A DNA stretch of 64,000 nt from Streptomyces sp. PsTaAH-137 (GCF_003259365.1 NZ_QLLY01000004.1:310001-374000); one strand, 5' to 3'. Positions 16,925 through 26,088 are shown, counted from the first letter of the stretch. Numbers and translations are program-made. Notes: a model not told the origin generated them from the sequence alone.

Positions 16925-17335
16925 ATGGCTCAGCATGCGGCCCCGGCGCCCCGGCGCGCCTCCTCCGGCCTCTCCCTCGCCAGCGCCGCCGTCACGGTCC
17001 CGGTGATCACCGGCATCCTCTACGGCTTCTGGGCGGCGAACATCGAGCGCTTCGGGCAGGGCGTGACCGGCGGCAACGTCGCGCTCGGCTTCGTCACCGG
17101 CATCATCGTCGCCGCCCTCTGCTTCGGCATCCACCAGTGGTCCCGGCAGCAGGCCGGACGCCATCTGGGGCTGCGGGCGGTGACCTGGGGCGCCTTCGCG
17201 GGCATCGCCATCGGCTTCCTGCGCTCCCTCGGCTCCGGCCTGGTGCTCTGGCCGATCGTGCTCGGCCTCATCGTCCTGGCGGCGACCAGCGCGATGGTCT
17301 ACTACCGCTACTACACGGCCGCCGACCCGGTGTGA
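16925..17335 (+). CDS. Small integral membrane protein of unknown function
   Basis: The 136-residue protein has about four hydrophobic segments: SAAVTVPVITGILYGFWAAN, NVALGFVTGIIVAALCFGIH, VTWGAFAGIAIGFLRSL and VLWPIVLGLIVLAATSAM. Charged residues between helices (HQWSRQQAGRH) suggest alternating topology. The ATG has an excellent ribosome site (GGAAAGGAG). I do not recognise a named family. It is followed by a strong bidirectional terminator, so it is probably monocistronic. Confidence 0.8.
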   Translation: MAQHAAPAPRRASSGLSLASAAVTVPVITGILYGFWAANIERFGQGVTGGNVALGFVTGIIVAALCFGIHQWSRQQAGRHLGLRAVTWGAFAGIAIGFLRSLGSGLVLWPIVLGLIVLAATSAMVYYRYYTAADPV

Positions 17336-17354
17336 CGGCCGGAGCGGCATGAGA

Positions 17355-17386
17355 AGAGCGGGGAGGCCGACCGGCCTCCCCGCTCT
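17355..17386. terminator. Strong bidirectional terminator
   Basis: A 14-bp perfect stem (AGAGCGGGGAGGCC / GGCCTCCCCGCTCT) with a GACC loop is followed by CTTTCGTC. It separates the convergent genes ending at 17335 (+) and 17401 (-). Confidence 0.85.
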
Positions 17387-17400
17387 CTTTCGTCGTCCTC

Positions 17401-17841
17401 CTAGTAGCTGGTGACCCCGAACTCCACGCTGTAGTCCGAGCGGAAATACCAGGTGGTCGGGCCGCTGTCGTGCTTCTGCTTCTCCGGCGGGCACGGCACC
17501 GACGACCCCGAGCAGTTCGGCGGGTTGGCGCTGATGGACACATAGGCGGCACTCGCCCAGCCGTGGGCCCCGGTGAACCAGTACCAGTCCGAGGTGCCGT
17601 GCACGGACGTGCCATGGGTCACGCACTCGATACGGTCCTGGCTGCCCGGCGCCATCCGGTAGACGACGGACGCCGAAGTGCTGGGCGCGGAACGGAGGTT
17701 GAGATCCGTAGACGAGGCCACCGTGCCCCAGACGACGTCTCCGCCACCACTGTTCGCACTGGCTGGAGCCGCCGCCGACACGGCGAGCACGCCACCCGTG
17801 AGCAGGGCGGACGCGGCAAGGGCGATGGGCGTACGACGCAT
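17401..17841 (-). CDS. Secreted SH3-like-domain protein
   Basis: The 146-residue protein has a Sec signal peptide (about 1-32, MRRTPIALAASALLTGGVLA, cleavage after ASA). A bacterial SH3-like core follows (TDLNLRSAPSTSASVVYRM, then CVTHGTSVHGTSDWYWFT). Four later cysteines suggest disulfides. SH3-like domains in exported actinobacterial proteins often bind the cell wall. The ATG at 17841 has GGAGG upstream. A reading to 18015 would bury the signal peptide. It is divergent from the membrane-protein gene starting at 17951, leaving about 110 bp for two promoters. Confidence 0.85.
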   Translation of the reverse strand: MRRTPIALAASALLTGGVLAVSAAAPASANSGGGDVVWGTVASSTDLNLRSAPSTSASVVYRMAPGSQDRIECVTHGTSVHGTSDWYWFTGAHGWASAAYVSISANPPNCSGSSVPCPPEKQKHDSGPTTWYFRSDYSVEFGVTSY

Positions 17842-17950
17842 GATCGGCCTCCAAGCTCCCCATTCCAGGAAACACCCGTTCGGCCCAACGGACCACCGGA
17901 GCGGCCCCGGTCCGCTCGCGCCCCACCGCGACCGGCCCTTGCCTGGAACG

Positions 17951-18871
17951 GTGACCCGAACCCTCCTGTCCACCGTGCTCCTCGTCCTCGCCTGTCTGCT
18001 CGTGCCCCTGGGCACCCTGTCGACCTGGGCGAAGTACGAGATCGGGGACAGCGACCGCTATGTGGCCGCGATGGCGCCGCTCGCCACCCAGCCCGACGTG
18101 CAGAACGCCGTCGCGGACGCGATCACCGACGGCGTCACGAAGAACCTCGACGTGGGCCCCCTGCAATCCACCGTCGAGGGCTATCTGCACGACGCCGTCG
18201 TCTCGTTCACCGGCACCGCCGCCTTCCAGAAGGCGTGGAACACCGCGAACCGGGCCGCCCACGACGCCGTGCAGCAGGCCATCGACGACGACAGTCAGGG
18301 GCCCGTCACCCTCGACCTCGCGCCGGTCACCGAGCAGGTCAAGCGGCAACTCCAGGACGAGGGCGTGCCGTTCGCCGCCCAGCTGCCCGTCCCCCACACC
18401 GAGATCACCCTGCTGCCCGCCGACGACCTCGACTCACTGCGCAAGGGGCTCCACATGCTGCAAGTCGCCGGTCTGTGGCTGCCATTGGCCGCCGTCGTGT
18501 TCGCCGTCGCGGGTCTGGCCCTCGCCGTACGCCGCCGGCGCGCGGTCACCGCCACCGCGATCGGCATGGCGCTCGGCGCGGGGGCGCTGCTGCTGGCCCT
18601 CGTCATCGCCCGCGCGCTCACCCTCAACGACCTCGCCGACAGCGCCGACGAAGGGGCCGCCGGGGCGGTGTACGACGCGCTCACCGCGACCCTGCGCACC
18701 GCGTCCTGGGTCATCGTGGGCGTGGGGCTCGCCGTGGCGCTGGCCTCCTGGCTGACCGGGCGGTTCGGGCTCGGGCGGCGGCGCGGGGTCACCCGTTCGG
18801 CCGCGTCCGGCATGCCGTCGGGGCGGCCCGGAGGGAGCCTGCCGATGACGCAGAAGGAGGGTGCCCCATGA
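17951..18871 (+). CDS. Actinobacterial membrane protein with large extracytoplasmic domain, family member 1
   Basis: The 306-residue protein has a first helix (about 5-24, LLSTVLLVLACLLVPLGTLS), then an exported region of about 145 residues with SDRYVAAMAPLATQPDVQNAV and VTLDLAPVTEQVKRQL, then three C-terminal helices. The second family member at 46789-48105 shares the order and phrases (TDRYVQTMAPLADDPDVRTAV; VTLDLAPVVDQVKQSL; a second exported block; AGAVYD before the last helices). Function is unknown. The GTG at 17951 starts directly before helix 1. The stop overlaps the next start (ATGA), so it is coupled to the gene at 18868. Confidence 0.8.
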   Translation: MTRTLLSTVLLVLACLLVPLGTLSTWAKYEIGDSDRYVAAMAPLATQPDVQNAVADAITDGVTKNLDVGPLQSTVEGYLHDAVVSFTGTAAFQKAWNTANRAAHDAVQQAIDDDSQGPVTLDLAPVTEQVKRQLQDEGVPFAAQLPVPHTEITLLPADDLDSLRKGLHMLQVAGLWLPLAAVVFAVAGLALAVRRRRAVTATAIGMALGAGALLLALVIARALTLNDLADSADEGAAGAVYDALTATLRTASWVIVGVGLAVALASWLTGRFGLGRRRGVTRSAASGMPSGRPGGSLPMTQKEGAP

Positions 18872-19338
18872 GCCAGTCCACCCCCGGGCAGGAGCCCGGC
18901 CCCGCTTGGTCGGCCGACCACCGCACGCCGCCGCCCACGACGCCCTCCGGGTCCGGAGGGGGCTGGGCGACCGGCGGCATGATGTTCGCCGGTGTCCTGA
19001 TGCTCGTCAGCGGCATCCTCGGGATCCTCAACGGCATCGCCGGGATCGCCAAGGACGACGTCTACGGGCGCATCGGCGACTACACGTACTCCTTCAACCT
19101 CACCGCGTGGGGCTGGATCCACCTGGTCATCGGCATCCTCGTCGCCCTCACCGGCGTGGGCCTCCTCAAGGGCGCCGACTGGGCCCGCGGCGCCGGCATC
19201 GGCCTGGCCGCGCTGTACATCGTGGAGTACTTCATGTTCCTCCCGTACGCCCCGGTCTGGTCCCTGATCTCGATCGGCATCGGCGTCTTCGTCATCTGGA
19301 GCCTGGCCACGGCGCCGCTCCGCTCCGGGAGCCGGTGA
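18868..19338 (+). CDS. DUF7144-type four-helix membrane protein
   Basis: The 156-residue protein has a Pro/Gly-rich cytoplasmic leader and four hydrophobic segments (MMFAGVLMLVSGILGILNGI; LTAWGWIHLVIGILVALTGV; AAGIGLAALYIVEYF-like; SLISIGIGVFVIWSLA). The aromatic central motif WGWIHLVIG is typical of this actinobacterial family. The ATG overlaps the upstream TGA by four bases, and AAGGAGGG lies just upstream, so it is co-transcribed and coupled with the 17951 gene. Function unknown. A complex repeat cluster begins right after its stop. Confidence 0.82.
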   Translation: MSQSTPGQEPGPAWSADHRTPPPTTPSGSGGGWATGGMMFAGVLMLVSGILGILNGIAGIAKDDVYGRIGDYTYSFNLTAWGWIHLVIGILVALTGVGLLKGADWARGAGIGLAALYIVEYFMFLPYAPVWSLISIGIGVFVIWSLATAPLRSGSR

Positions 19339-19361
19339 CCGACCGCCCGGTCGCCGTCCGA

Positions 19362-19566
19362 GCGCGCCACCGTCGTGGCTGGTCGCGCAGTTCCCCGCGC
19401 CCCTGAGATGCGCACTTCGTGCGGCATCTCATCGAGAGAGGCGCGCGGAGCGCAGCCTCAGGGGAGGCTGCGCGCAGCGCATGCCTCAGGGGCGCGGGGA
19501 ACTGCGCGAGCAACCACGACGGTGGCGCGCGTGAAAGACCACCCAGGGGCGCGGGGAACTGCGCAA
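19362..19566. repeat. Repeat island A: three copies of the GGGGCGCGGGGAACTGCGCG element
   Basis: Copies lie at 19383-19405 (reverse), 19487-19509 (forward) and 19544-19566 (forward, last bases varied). The first two, with adjoining 'ccacgacggtggcgcgc' sequence, form a large inverted repeat. Inside it are a smaller hairpin (GAGATGC..GCATCTC, 19404-19431) and a GC-rich segment. The stretch 19363-19533 is nearly the reverse complement of 50467-50623. There is no coding potential of its own; translation gives low-complexity repeats. Confidence 0.8.
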
Positions 19567-19633
19567 GCAGCCACGACGGTGGCGCGCGCGGACGACAAGC
19601 CCGCGATCAGCCCCGCCGCACATAATGAACGGC

Positions 19634-21607
19634 ATGCCACCCCGCATCACCCCGCCCGACTGGCTGGTCAGAACGCTGCGGCCCCAGCGCGCCCCGATCC
19701 CCTGGCCCGCCGTGGCACGGGCGAGCGTGGCACTCGCCCTCCCCCTCGCGATCGGCCTCGCCACCGACCACGTCACCTACGGCGCCCTCGCCGCGATGGG
19801 CGCCCTCTCCGGAGTCATCGGAGACACGGCGGACGCCTACCGCATGCGGATCCTGAACATCGCCGTCCCGCAGCTGTTCGGCGCGGTCGGAGTGACCCTC
19901 GGATCAGCCGTGTTCGGCCAGGGCTGGCTCGCGGTGGCCGTGGTCACCGCCGTCGCGCTCGTCTCCGGCATGATCTCCACGATCGGCGCCGTGGCCTCCG
20001 TCTCCGGCCTGCTGCTGCTCCTGAACTGCGTGGTCGGCGCCGGCCTCCCGATGCCCGGCGCCTGGTGGCTGGCGCCGCTGCTGATGACCGGTGGCGGCCT
20101 CCTGGTCCTGCTCCTTGCCCTGCTGGCCTGGCCGCTGCGGGCGGGCGCCCCGGAAAGAGCCTCGGTCGCGGCGACGTACCGCGGCGTCGCGAACCTCCTG
20201 GAGGCCGCCGCCACCGACGACCTCGCCTACGCCGAGACCCGCATCGCCGTCACCCAGTCCCTGAACCAGTCCTACGACCTGGTCCTCGCCCGCCGCGCCC
20301 TCGCCCACGGCCGCAACCCCGAACTCGTACGCCTGATAAGCCAGTTGAACGCGGTCACCCCCATCGTGGAGGCCGCACCCGCCGCCCACCAGTGCGGCAT
20401 CCCGCTGTCGCCGTCCGTGCCCGCCGCCGTACGGCACCTCGCCGACACCATCGCCACCGGCCACCCCGACGACGTCGGCACCCTCGACCTGCCCGCACCG
20501 GACGGCCCGGCCTCCCGCGCCGTCGACCACGCGCTGCGGCACGCCGCAGAGGTCGCCTCCCGGCGCGGCGACCCCGACTTCACGTACGTCACCGACGCCG
20601 GAACCGACGGCGACGACCGCCTCGGCCGCCCGGCCGCGCTCCGGGTCAGGGCCCGCCGCGCGACGCGCAACGTCCTGCTCTCCGCGACCTCCTGGCGCTA
20701 CGGGCTGCGCCTCGCGCTCTGCATCGGCCTCGCCCAGGCGCTGGTGTCGATCGTGCCGGTGCCGCGTTCGTACTGGGTGGCGCTGACCATCACGTTCGTG
20801 ATGAAGCCGGACTTCGGGTCGGTGTTCTCGCGGGCCGTGCTGCGCGCCCTCGGCACCGCGGCGGGCCTGCTGCTGGCCGCGGCCGTGCTCGCCCAGGTGC
20901 CGCTGGGCTGGTGGGACGTGCCGGTGATGATGCTGCTCGCCCCGCTGATCCCCGCGCTCACCCCGCGCGGCTACGGCTTCCAGACCGCCGCCATCACCCC
21001 CGTGATCCTGCTGCTCTCCGACATCCTCAACCACCAGGGCACGGCCCTGCTCCGGCCCCGGCTGCTCGACAGCCTGATGGGCTGCGCCATCGCGCTCGTC
21101 GCGGGCTATCTGCTGTGGCCGGAGAGCTGGCACACCCGGATCGGCGACCGGCTCGCCGACGCCGTCGCGGACGCGGCCGACTACGTGGAGTGCGCGTTCG
21201 GCCCGGCGGGCACCGCCGATCCCGCCGTACGGGCCCGGATGCGGCGCCGCCTCTACCGGGACCTGTCCGTCATCCGCGCCGAGTTCCAGCGGGCGCTCAC
21301 CGAGCCGCCGCCCACAGGGAGACGGGCGGCCGCCTGGTGGCCGCTGGTCGTCGCCGTCGAGCGCATCGTGGACGCGACGACCGCGGCGCGGGTCCGCGTC
21401 CGGCACGGCTTCCCGCCGCCGCCCCCGACCGAGGTGACCCAGGTGGTGGGCCAGTTGCGGGAGTTGGCCGAGGGGCTGCGCAGTTCGGTGGTGCTGTGGG
21501 AGGTGCGGGCCGACTTCGGCGCGACCGGATCGCAGGAGAGCGTCCTGGAACACGTACGCCAGGAGGTGGCGGCCGCACGGGCCATCGGCGTCGCCGAAGG
21601 ACCCTGA
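19634..21607 (+). CDS. FUSC/aromatic-acid-exporter-like membrane protein
   Basis: The 657-residue protein has two hydrophobic halves. The N-terminal block has about six helices (residues 20-180, e.g. VTYGALAAMGALSGVIGDTA, LLLLLNCVVGAGLPMPGAWW). A cytoplasmic domain of about 170 residues follows, then a second six-helix block (about 360-500, with PRSYWVALTITFVMKPDFGS, the FUSC signature) and a C-terminal cytoplasmic domain. FUSC proteins are proposed exporters of aromatic acids or toxic compounds. No Shine-Dalgarno is present. CATAAT ends seven bases before the ATG, so the message may be leaderless; an ATG at 19625 is an alternative. It is isolated between a repeat island and a tandem-repeat stop region. 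Confidence 0.87.
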   Translation: MPPRITPPDWLVRTLRPQRAPIPWPAVARASVALALPLAIGLATDHVTYGALAAMGALSGVIGDTADAYRMRILNIAVPQLFGAVGVTLGSAVFGQGWLAVAVVTAVALVSGMISTIGAVASVSGLLLLLNCVVGAGLPMPGAWWLAPLLMTGGGLLVLLLALLAWPLRAGAPERASVAATYRGVANLLEAAATDDLAYAETRIAVTQSLNQSYDLVLARRALAHGRNPELVRLISQLNAVTPIVEAAPAAHQCGIPLSPSVPAAVRHLADTIATGHPDDVGTLDLPAPDGPASRAVDHALRHAAEVASRRGDPDFTYVTDAGTDGDDRLGRPAALRVRARRATRNVLLSATSWRYGLRLALCIGLAQALVSIVPVPRSYWVALTITFVMKPDFGSVFSRAVLRALGTAAGLLLAAAVLAQVPLGWWDVPVMMLLAPLIPALTPRGYGFQTAAITPVILLLSDILNHQGTALLRPRLLDSLMGCAIALVAGYLLWPESWHTRIGDRLADAVADAADYVECAFGPAGTADPAVRARMRRRLYRDLSVIRAEFQRALTEPPPTGRRAAAWWPLVVAVERIVDATTAARVRVRHGFPPPPPTEVTQVVGQLRELAEGLRSSVVLWEVRADFGATGSQESVLEHVRQEVAAARAIGVAEGP

Positions 21608-21634
21608 CGCGGGTCAGCCCTGACGCGGGTCAGC
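21603..21634. repeat. Two tandem 16-bp units across two stop codons
   Basis: The unit CCTGACGCGGGTCAGC occurs twice in a row, and each unit contains the dyad TGACGCGGGTCA. The first unit holds the stop of the FUSC gene (+); the second overlaps the stop of the VOC gene (-). It may serve as a compact bidirectional terminator. Confidence 0.65.
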
Positions 21635-22016
21635 CCTCTGCTGTCGCGCCCCGCTCGGCGGCGCTGCGCAGCACACAGAACTCGTTGCCCTCGGGGTCGG
21701 CGAGCACCACCCAGCCCGAACCGTCCGGCTGCCGGTGATCGGCGCGGAGGACCGCCCCGAGCCCGGTCAGCCGCTCCACCTCCTGCTCCCGCGAGGTCTC
21801 GGGCCGCAGACACAGGTGGATCCGGTTCTTGCCCGCCTTCTTCTCGGGCACCTGGTTGAAGTAGAGCGCGGGCCCGCCGGGCATCAGGACCTGCGTCTCG
21901 TGCGCTCCGGGCCCGTCCTCCGGGTCCAGCGGACTGCCGGTGGCAGCGCTCCAGAAACGGGCCAGTTCATAGGCGTCCGCACAGTCGATCGCGACGTTCT
22001 GCACCACTGAGACCAT
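21630..22016 (-). CDS. VOC-superfamily (glyoxalase-like) protein
   Basis: The 128-residue single-domain protein has the beta-alpha-beta-beta-beta pattern of vicinal-oxygen-chelate proteins. It starts with VQNVAIDCADAYELARFWSAA, has NRIHLCLRP in the middle and ends with WVVLADPEGNEFCVL. This actinobacterial subgroup (a glyoxalase-like domain) has no assigned substrate. The ATG at 22016 is preceded by GGGGAGG. Longer readings to 22088 add a basic unconserved leader. It ends in the tandem repeat shared with the convergent FUSC gene. Confidence 0.85.
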   Translation of the reverse strand: MVSVVQNVAIDCADAYELARFWSAATGSPLDPEDGPGAHETQVLMPGGPALYFNQVPEKKAGKNRIHLCLRPETSREQEVERLTGLGAVLRADHRQPDGSGWVVLADPEGNEFCVLRSAAERGATAEG

Positions 22017-22236
22017 GCACGCGAGCCTCCCCGATCCGGGCGCCGGACGCCACCGGCGCCGACGACCGGGCCGAAGGTCCCGGACCACCGGCCTGGTCTT
22101 TCGTACCTTCGTCGGCTCCCGGCCCGGCTGTTACACAACGTACGGGTGACCCACACACGGCCGCGCGCACCGCGTCCTACGTTCGACAACGCAGCCCCGC
22201 ACACCACCGTCCGACCGACCGACGGAGACCGATCCC

Positions 22237-22488
22237 ATGCGCGCCACCCGCCACCTCCTCCGCACCGCCACCCTCGCCGGCGGCGCCCTCGTCGCCCTGG
22301 CCGTCCCCGTCACGACGGCCTCGGCGGACAACGCCCCGTCCCACGCGGACGGTTACGCCACCGCGCGCCCCGCGGCGGCCCCGGCGGACACCGGCGGAGG
22401 GCTGCTGATCGCCGCGGGTGCCGGTGTCGCCGCGACCGGAGCGGCGAGTCTGGGTTTCGCGCTGTACCGCCGCGACGGCGACCGCTGA
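22237..22488 (+). CDS. Small exported membrane-anchored protein
   Basis: The 83-residue protein has a Sec signal peptide (about 1-30, ending TTASADN). A short Ala/Pro-rich segment and a C-terminal membrane helix (LLIAAGAGVAATGAASLGFA) lead to the basic tail LYRRDGDR. The architecture recalls small sortase-like anchored proteins, but there is no LPxTG-type motif, only ADTGG before the helix. A GGAGA ribosome site precedes the ATG. No family is recognised. It may be a minor surface protein; compare the similarly built protein at 63463. Confidence 0.72.
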   Translation: MRATRHLLRTATLAGGALVALAVPVTTASADNAPSHADGYATARPAAAPADTGGGLLIAAGAGVAATGAASLGFALYRRDGDR

Positions 22489-22700
22489 GCGGGCAATCGT
22501 GCGTCCCCGGAAGCGAATTGGTTGAAGCGCGTCCGCCGAAGAAGAGAAGAACCGCAGATCGCCGGTGATACGGCGAGGTCGATCGGCTTGCCCCTGCCCA
22601 AGATCCCCGTCGGCGGCGGCTAACCTTACGTGTCCGCCCTGGCCAGGGGTTCCAGGGGCACCGGGACCAACTCGACCTATTCATGCGGAAGGTTGCGCAC

Positions 22701-24326
22701 ATGGGCATTCTGGATCTGCTGCGGAACGCGTTCGGGCGGTCCCGTAAGAAGGACGAGACCGCGGCAGCGCCGGAACCGGAGGCCGCACCGGCCCCCGCCG
22801 CCGCCCCCGCGTCCGCGTCCGCGTCCGCCAAGGAGGCATCGGCCAGGGTCCCCGCCCCGAAGAAGGCCGGCGCGGCCGACGACCTCGTCGCCGCCGCGTT
22901 CGACAACGTATCGGTGCCGAAGCCGGCCGCTCCGGTGGGCGACGAGCGCATCGCCTCCGAGGCGCCGACGGCCCCGGCCGCCCCGGACACCAAGGCGGAG
23001 CCCGCCGCGGAGGTCCCGGCCCAGGCCATGGAGTCACCTGCGGAGGCCCCGGCCGAGCCGCAGGCCGTGACCGAGCCGGAGGCCCCGGCCGAGGCTGAGC
23101 CGGAGGTCCCTGCGGAGGCACCGGCCGCGGCTGAGGCCGAGCCGGTCGCTGAGGCACCGGTCGAGGCCGAGCCCGAGCCCGCCGCCGAGACCCAGGCCGT
23201 GGCTGAGCCGGAGACCCCGGCCGAGGCACCGGTCGAGGCTGACGCCAAGCCCGAGCCCGCCCCCGAGATCCCGGTCGAAGCTGAGCCGGAGACCGCCACC
23301 GAGGCGCCCGTCCAGGCGGAAGCCGAGACGGAGACCGAGCCGGAGACCCCGGCCGAGGCTGACGCCAAGCCCGAGCCCGCCCCCGAGACCCCGGCCGAAC
23401 CCAAGCCGGAGCCCGCCGCGGAGGCGCAGGTCGTCCCCGAGGCGCCCGTCGTCACGGAAGCCGCCACCGAGCCGGAGGCCCCCGCCGAGGCCGAGCCCAA
23501 GCCGGAGATCGCGGCCGAACCCTCCGCCGAGATCCCGGCCGCCGCCGCCAGGCCCGCGCCCAGGACGAGGGCCAAGGCGAAGGCGCCCGCCAAGGCCAAG
23601 CCCAAGCCCGCGGCCGTCCCGGAATCCGAGCCCGCCGTGGCCGCCGCCACCGGCACCCCGGCCCACTCGGCCGCCCGCGTCAAGACCCGCGCCCCGGGCC
23701 TCGCCGCCGCCTACAAGGCCGCCGGTGCCGCCCTGAAGAAGCACGGGCTGACCGGGGCCCGGGCCACGGTGTACCTGGTGCTCGACCGGTCCGGGTCCAT
23801 GCGCCCGTACTACAAGGACGGCTCGGCGGCGGCGCTCGCCGAGCAGACCCTCGCGCTCGCCGCGCACCTGGACGAGCGGGAGACCCCGACCGTGCACACG
23901 GTGTTCTTCTCCACGGACATCGACGCCACCGGCGACCTCACGCTCGACACCGCCGGGCACGAGGGCAGGATCGACGAGTGGAACGCGGCGGCGGGCCGGA
24001 TGGGCCGCACCAGCTACCACCGCGCGATCGAGGAGGTCGTCGCCCACCACGAGAAGAGCGCGGACCCGACCGCGCCCGCCCTGGTGATCTTCCAGGTCGA
24101 CGGCCCGCCGGACGTGCAGCGCCCGGCGAACGAGGCCCTCGCGAAGGCGGCGAGCCACTCGATCCACTTCCGGTTCGTGGCGTTCGGCGACCCGGAGTCC
24201 AAGGGCTTCGACTACCTGCGCAAGCTGAAGGCCGCCAACACCGGCTGGTTCCACGCGGGCCGGTCCCCGCTGGAGCTGACCGACGCCGAACTGTACGAGG
24301 GCCTGCTGGCCGGCTGGCGCCCGTGA
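22701..24326 (+). CDS. VWA (TerF-like) protein with ~300-residue Ala/Glu/Pro repeat domain
   Basis: The 541-residue protein begins [19 protein letters not shown], then has a long low-complexity region (about 20-300) of AEPE/APAE-type repeats, a Lys/Ala-rich segment and a C-terminal von Willebrand A domain (about 350-535). The MIDAS motif DRSGS is near 362-366, with a conserved Thr in [10 protein letters not shown] and a later Asp in FQVDGPPD. The C-terminal domain resembles TerF/TerY-type tellurite-linked VWA proteins, but no ter genes are adjacent. The repeat region includes a duplicated block 120 bp apart (about 23237-23280 and 23357-23400). The ATG at 22701 has GGAAGG at good spacing. Function unknown. 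Confidence 0.82.
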   Translation: MGILDLLRNAFGRSRKKDETAAAPEPEAAPAPAAAPASASASAKEASARVPAPKKAGAADDLVAAAFDNVSVPKPAAPVGDERIASEAPTAPAAPDTKAEPAAEVPAQAMESPAEAPAEPQAVTEPEAPAEAEPEVPAEAPAAAEAEPVAEAPVEAEPEPAAETQAVAEPETPAEAPVEADAKPEPAPEIPVEAEPETATEAPVQAEAETETEPETPAEADAKPEPAPETPAEPKPEPAAEAQVVPEAPVVTEAATEPEAPAEAEPKPEIAAEPSAEIPAAAARPAPRTRAKAKAPAKAKPKPAAVPESEPAVAAATGTPAHSAARVKTRAPGLAAAYKAAGAALKKHGLTGARATVYLVLDRSGSMRPYYKDGSAAALAEQTLALAAHLDERETPTVHTVFFSTDIDATGDLTLDTAGHEGRIDEWNAAAGRMGRTSYHRAIEEVVAHHEKSADPTAPALVIFQVDGPPDVQRPANEALAKAASHSIHFRFVAFGDPESKGFDYLRKLKAANTGWFHAGRSPLELTDAELYEGLLAGWRP

Positions 24327-24363
24327 GCGCCGGTCGGACCGGCTGAACCGGACGGGGGCGGTC

Positions 24364-24383
24364 CACCCGCTGAAACGCGGGTG
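24364..24383. promoter_or_regulatory. Hairpin and promoter elements upstream of metG
   Basis: CACCCGC-TGAAAC-GCGGGTG is a perfect 7-bp stem. It lies just before a consensus-like -10 box TAGGAT (24405-24410) that ends seven bases before the metG ATG. It may be a terminator for the upstream VWA gene or part of the metG promoter region. Confidence 0.5.
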
Positions 24384-24417
24384 AATCGCCCTCCCCCGGG
24401 CCAGTAGGATTTCGACC

Positions 24418-26028
24418 ATGGCGGCCACTGGAACCGAGAAGCAGGGTGCGAAGGCGTACTACGTCTCCACCCCGATCTATTACGTAAACGACGCTCCTCA
24501 CCTGGGCCACGCCTACACGACCGTCGCAGGGGACGTGCTCACGCGCTGGCACCGTCAGCGCGGCGAGAAGGTGTGGTACCTCACCGGCACGGACGAGCAC
24601 GGTCAGAAGATCATGCGCACGGCCGAGGCGAACGGAGTGACCCCCCAGGAGTGGTGCGACAAGCTCGTCACCGAAGCCTGGAAGCCCCTCTGGGAGCACC
24701 TGAACATCGCGAACGACGACTTCATCCGCACGACGGAGAAGCGCCACACGGACCGCGTTCAGGAGTTCGTCCAGGATCTCCACGACAAGGGCGAGATCTA
24801 CAAGGGCGGCTACGAGGGCCCGTACTGCGTCGGCTGTGAGGAGTACAAGCTCCCCGGCGACCTCATCGAGGACGAGAACGGCACGAAGCTGTGCCCGATC
24901 CACAAGAAGCCGGTGGAGATCCTCAAGGAGGAGAACTACTTCTTCAAGCTGAGCGAGTACGGCGACAAGCTCCTCGCCCTCTACGAGGCGAACCCGGACT
25001 TCATCCAGCCCGAGTCGGCGCGCAACGAGGTCGTGAACTTCGTCAAGCAGGGCCTCCAGGACCTGTCGATCTCGCGGTCGACGTTCGACTGGGGTGTCCC
25101 GGTCCCGTGGGACGACAAGCACGTCATCTACGTGTGGGTCGACGCGCTCCTGAACTACGCGACGGCCGTCGGCTACGGCGCGAACCAGGAGAAGTTCGAC
25201 GAGACGTTCCCCGCGAACGTGCACCTGGTCGGCAAGGACATCCTCCGGTTCCACGCGGTGATCTGGCCCGCGATGCTGATGGCGCAGGGCCTCCCGGTTC
25301 CCGGCAAGGTCGCGGCCAACGGCTGGCTGATGGTCGGCGGCGAGAAGATGTCGAAGTCGAACCTGACGGGCATCAAGCCGCAGGACCTGACCTCGCACTT
25401 CGGCGTGGACGCGTACCGCTGGTACTTCCTGCGCGCCATCGCGTTCGGCAGCGACGGCTCGTTCTCGTGGGAGGACTTCTCCGCCCGCTACACCTCCGAG
25501 CTGGCCAACGACTACGGCAACCTCGCCTCGCGCGTGGCCGCCATGGTCGGCAAGTACTTCGGCGGCGCGCTGCCCGAGGCCACCGCCGCGGGCGCGGCCG
25601 AGCAGGCGGTCCAGGACGGCCTGGCCAAGGCCGTCGCCGAGGCCGACCGGAAGATCGGCGAGGAGCTGGACTTCCAGGGCGGCATCCTGGCGATCTTCGA
25701 CTTCGTGAAGCAGGTCAACGGCTACATCACGGAGCAGGAGCCCTGGAAGGTCGCCAAGGACGACTCGCCCGAGGGCAAGGCCCGCCTGGCGACGATCCTC
25801 TACACGGCCGCCGAGTCGCTGCGCGCCGTGGCGGTGCTCCTGAACCCGATCATGCCGGAGACCTCGGCCGCGCTCTGGGAATCCCTGGGCGCCGAGGCGT
25901 CCCTGGGCGCCCTCGCCGACCAGCAGGTCCAGATGGCCGGCACCTGGGGCCGACTCCCCGCCGGTGCCACGGTCACGAAGGGCGCGATCCTCTTCCCGCG
26001 CCTGGAGGAGCCGAAGAAGGACCAGTAG
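24418..26028 (+). CDS. metG: Methionyl-tRNA synthetase
   Basis: The 536-residue protein is a class I aminoacyl-tRNA synthetase that charges tRNA-Met in the cytoplasm. The HIGH-type motif PHLGH is at 27-31, the zinc-binding insert contains CVGCEEY and LCPIH, and KMSKS is at about 310-314. The anticodon-binding helical domain follows, with NPIMPETSAALWE. It lacks the C-terminal dimerisation domain seen in E. coli MetG, as is usual for actinobacteria. No Shine-Dalgarno precedes the ATG; TAGGAT lies seven bases upstream, so the transcript is probably leaderless. A strong hairpin follows the stop. Confidence 0.97.
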   Translation: MAATGTEKQGAKAYYVSTPIYYVNDAPHLGHAYTTVAGDVLTRWHRQRGEKVWYLTGTDEHGQKIMRTAEANGVTPQEWCDKLVTEAWKPLWEHLNIANDDFIRTTEKRHTDRVQEFVQDLHDKGEIYKGGYEGPYCVGCEEYKLPGDLIEDENGTKLCPIHKKPVEILKEENYFFKLSEYGDKLLALYEANPDFIQPESARNEVVNFVKQGLQDLSISRSTFDWGVPVPWDDKHVIYVWVDALLNYATAVGYGANQEKFDETFPANVHLVGKDILRFHAVIWPAMLMAQGLPVPGKVAANGWLMVGGEKMSKSNLTGIKPQDLTSHFGVDAYRWYFLRAIAFGSDGSFSWEDFSARYTSELANDYGNLASRVAAMVGKYFGGALPEATAAGAAEQAVQDGLAKAVAEADRKIGEELDFQGGILAIFDFVKQVNGYITEQEPWKVAKDDSPEGKARLATILYTAAESLRAVAVLLNPIMPETSAALWESLGAEASLGALADQQVQMAGTWGRLPAGATVTKGAILFPRLEEPKKDQ

Positions 26029-26035
26029 GCACGCA

Positions 26036-26075
26036 TGACTGCGGCCCGGGACCACACGGTCCCGGGCCGCGGTCA
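26036..26075. terminator. Bidirectional terminator after metG
   Basis: A 13-bp perfect stem (GCGGCCCGGGACC / GGTCCCGGGCCGC, loop ACAC) is extended by TGAC/GTCA after one mismatch. It lies between the convergent ends of metG (26028) and the Uma2-family gene (26089). Confidence 0.85.
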
Positions 26076-26088
26076 TGTCAGGACCCGC

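Noticed and set aside
19375..19625. Short open frames within repeat island A
   Set aside because: They translate to repetitive Arg/Ala/Gly strings from the repeat and have no ribosome site.
23040..23540. Satellite-like DNA repeats
   Set aside because: They encode the in-frame Ala/Glu/Pro arm of the VWA protein.
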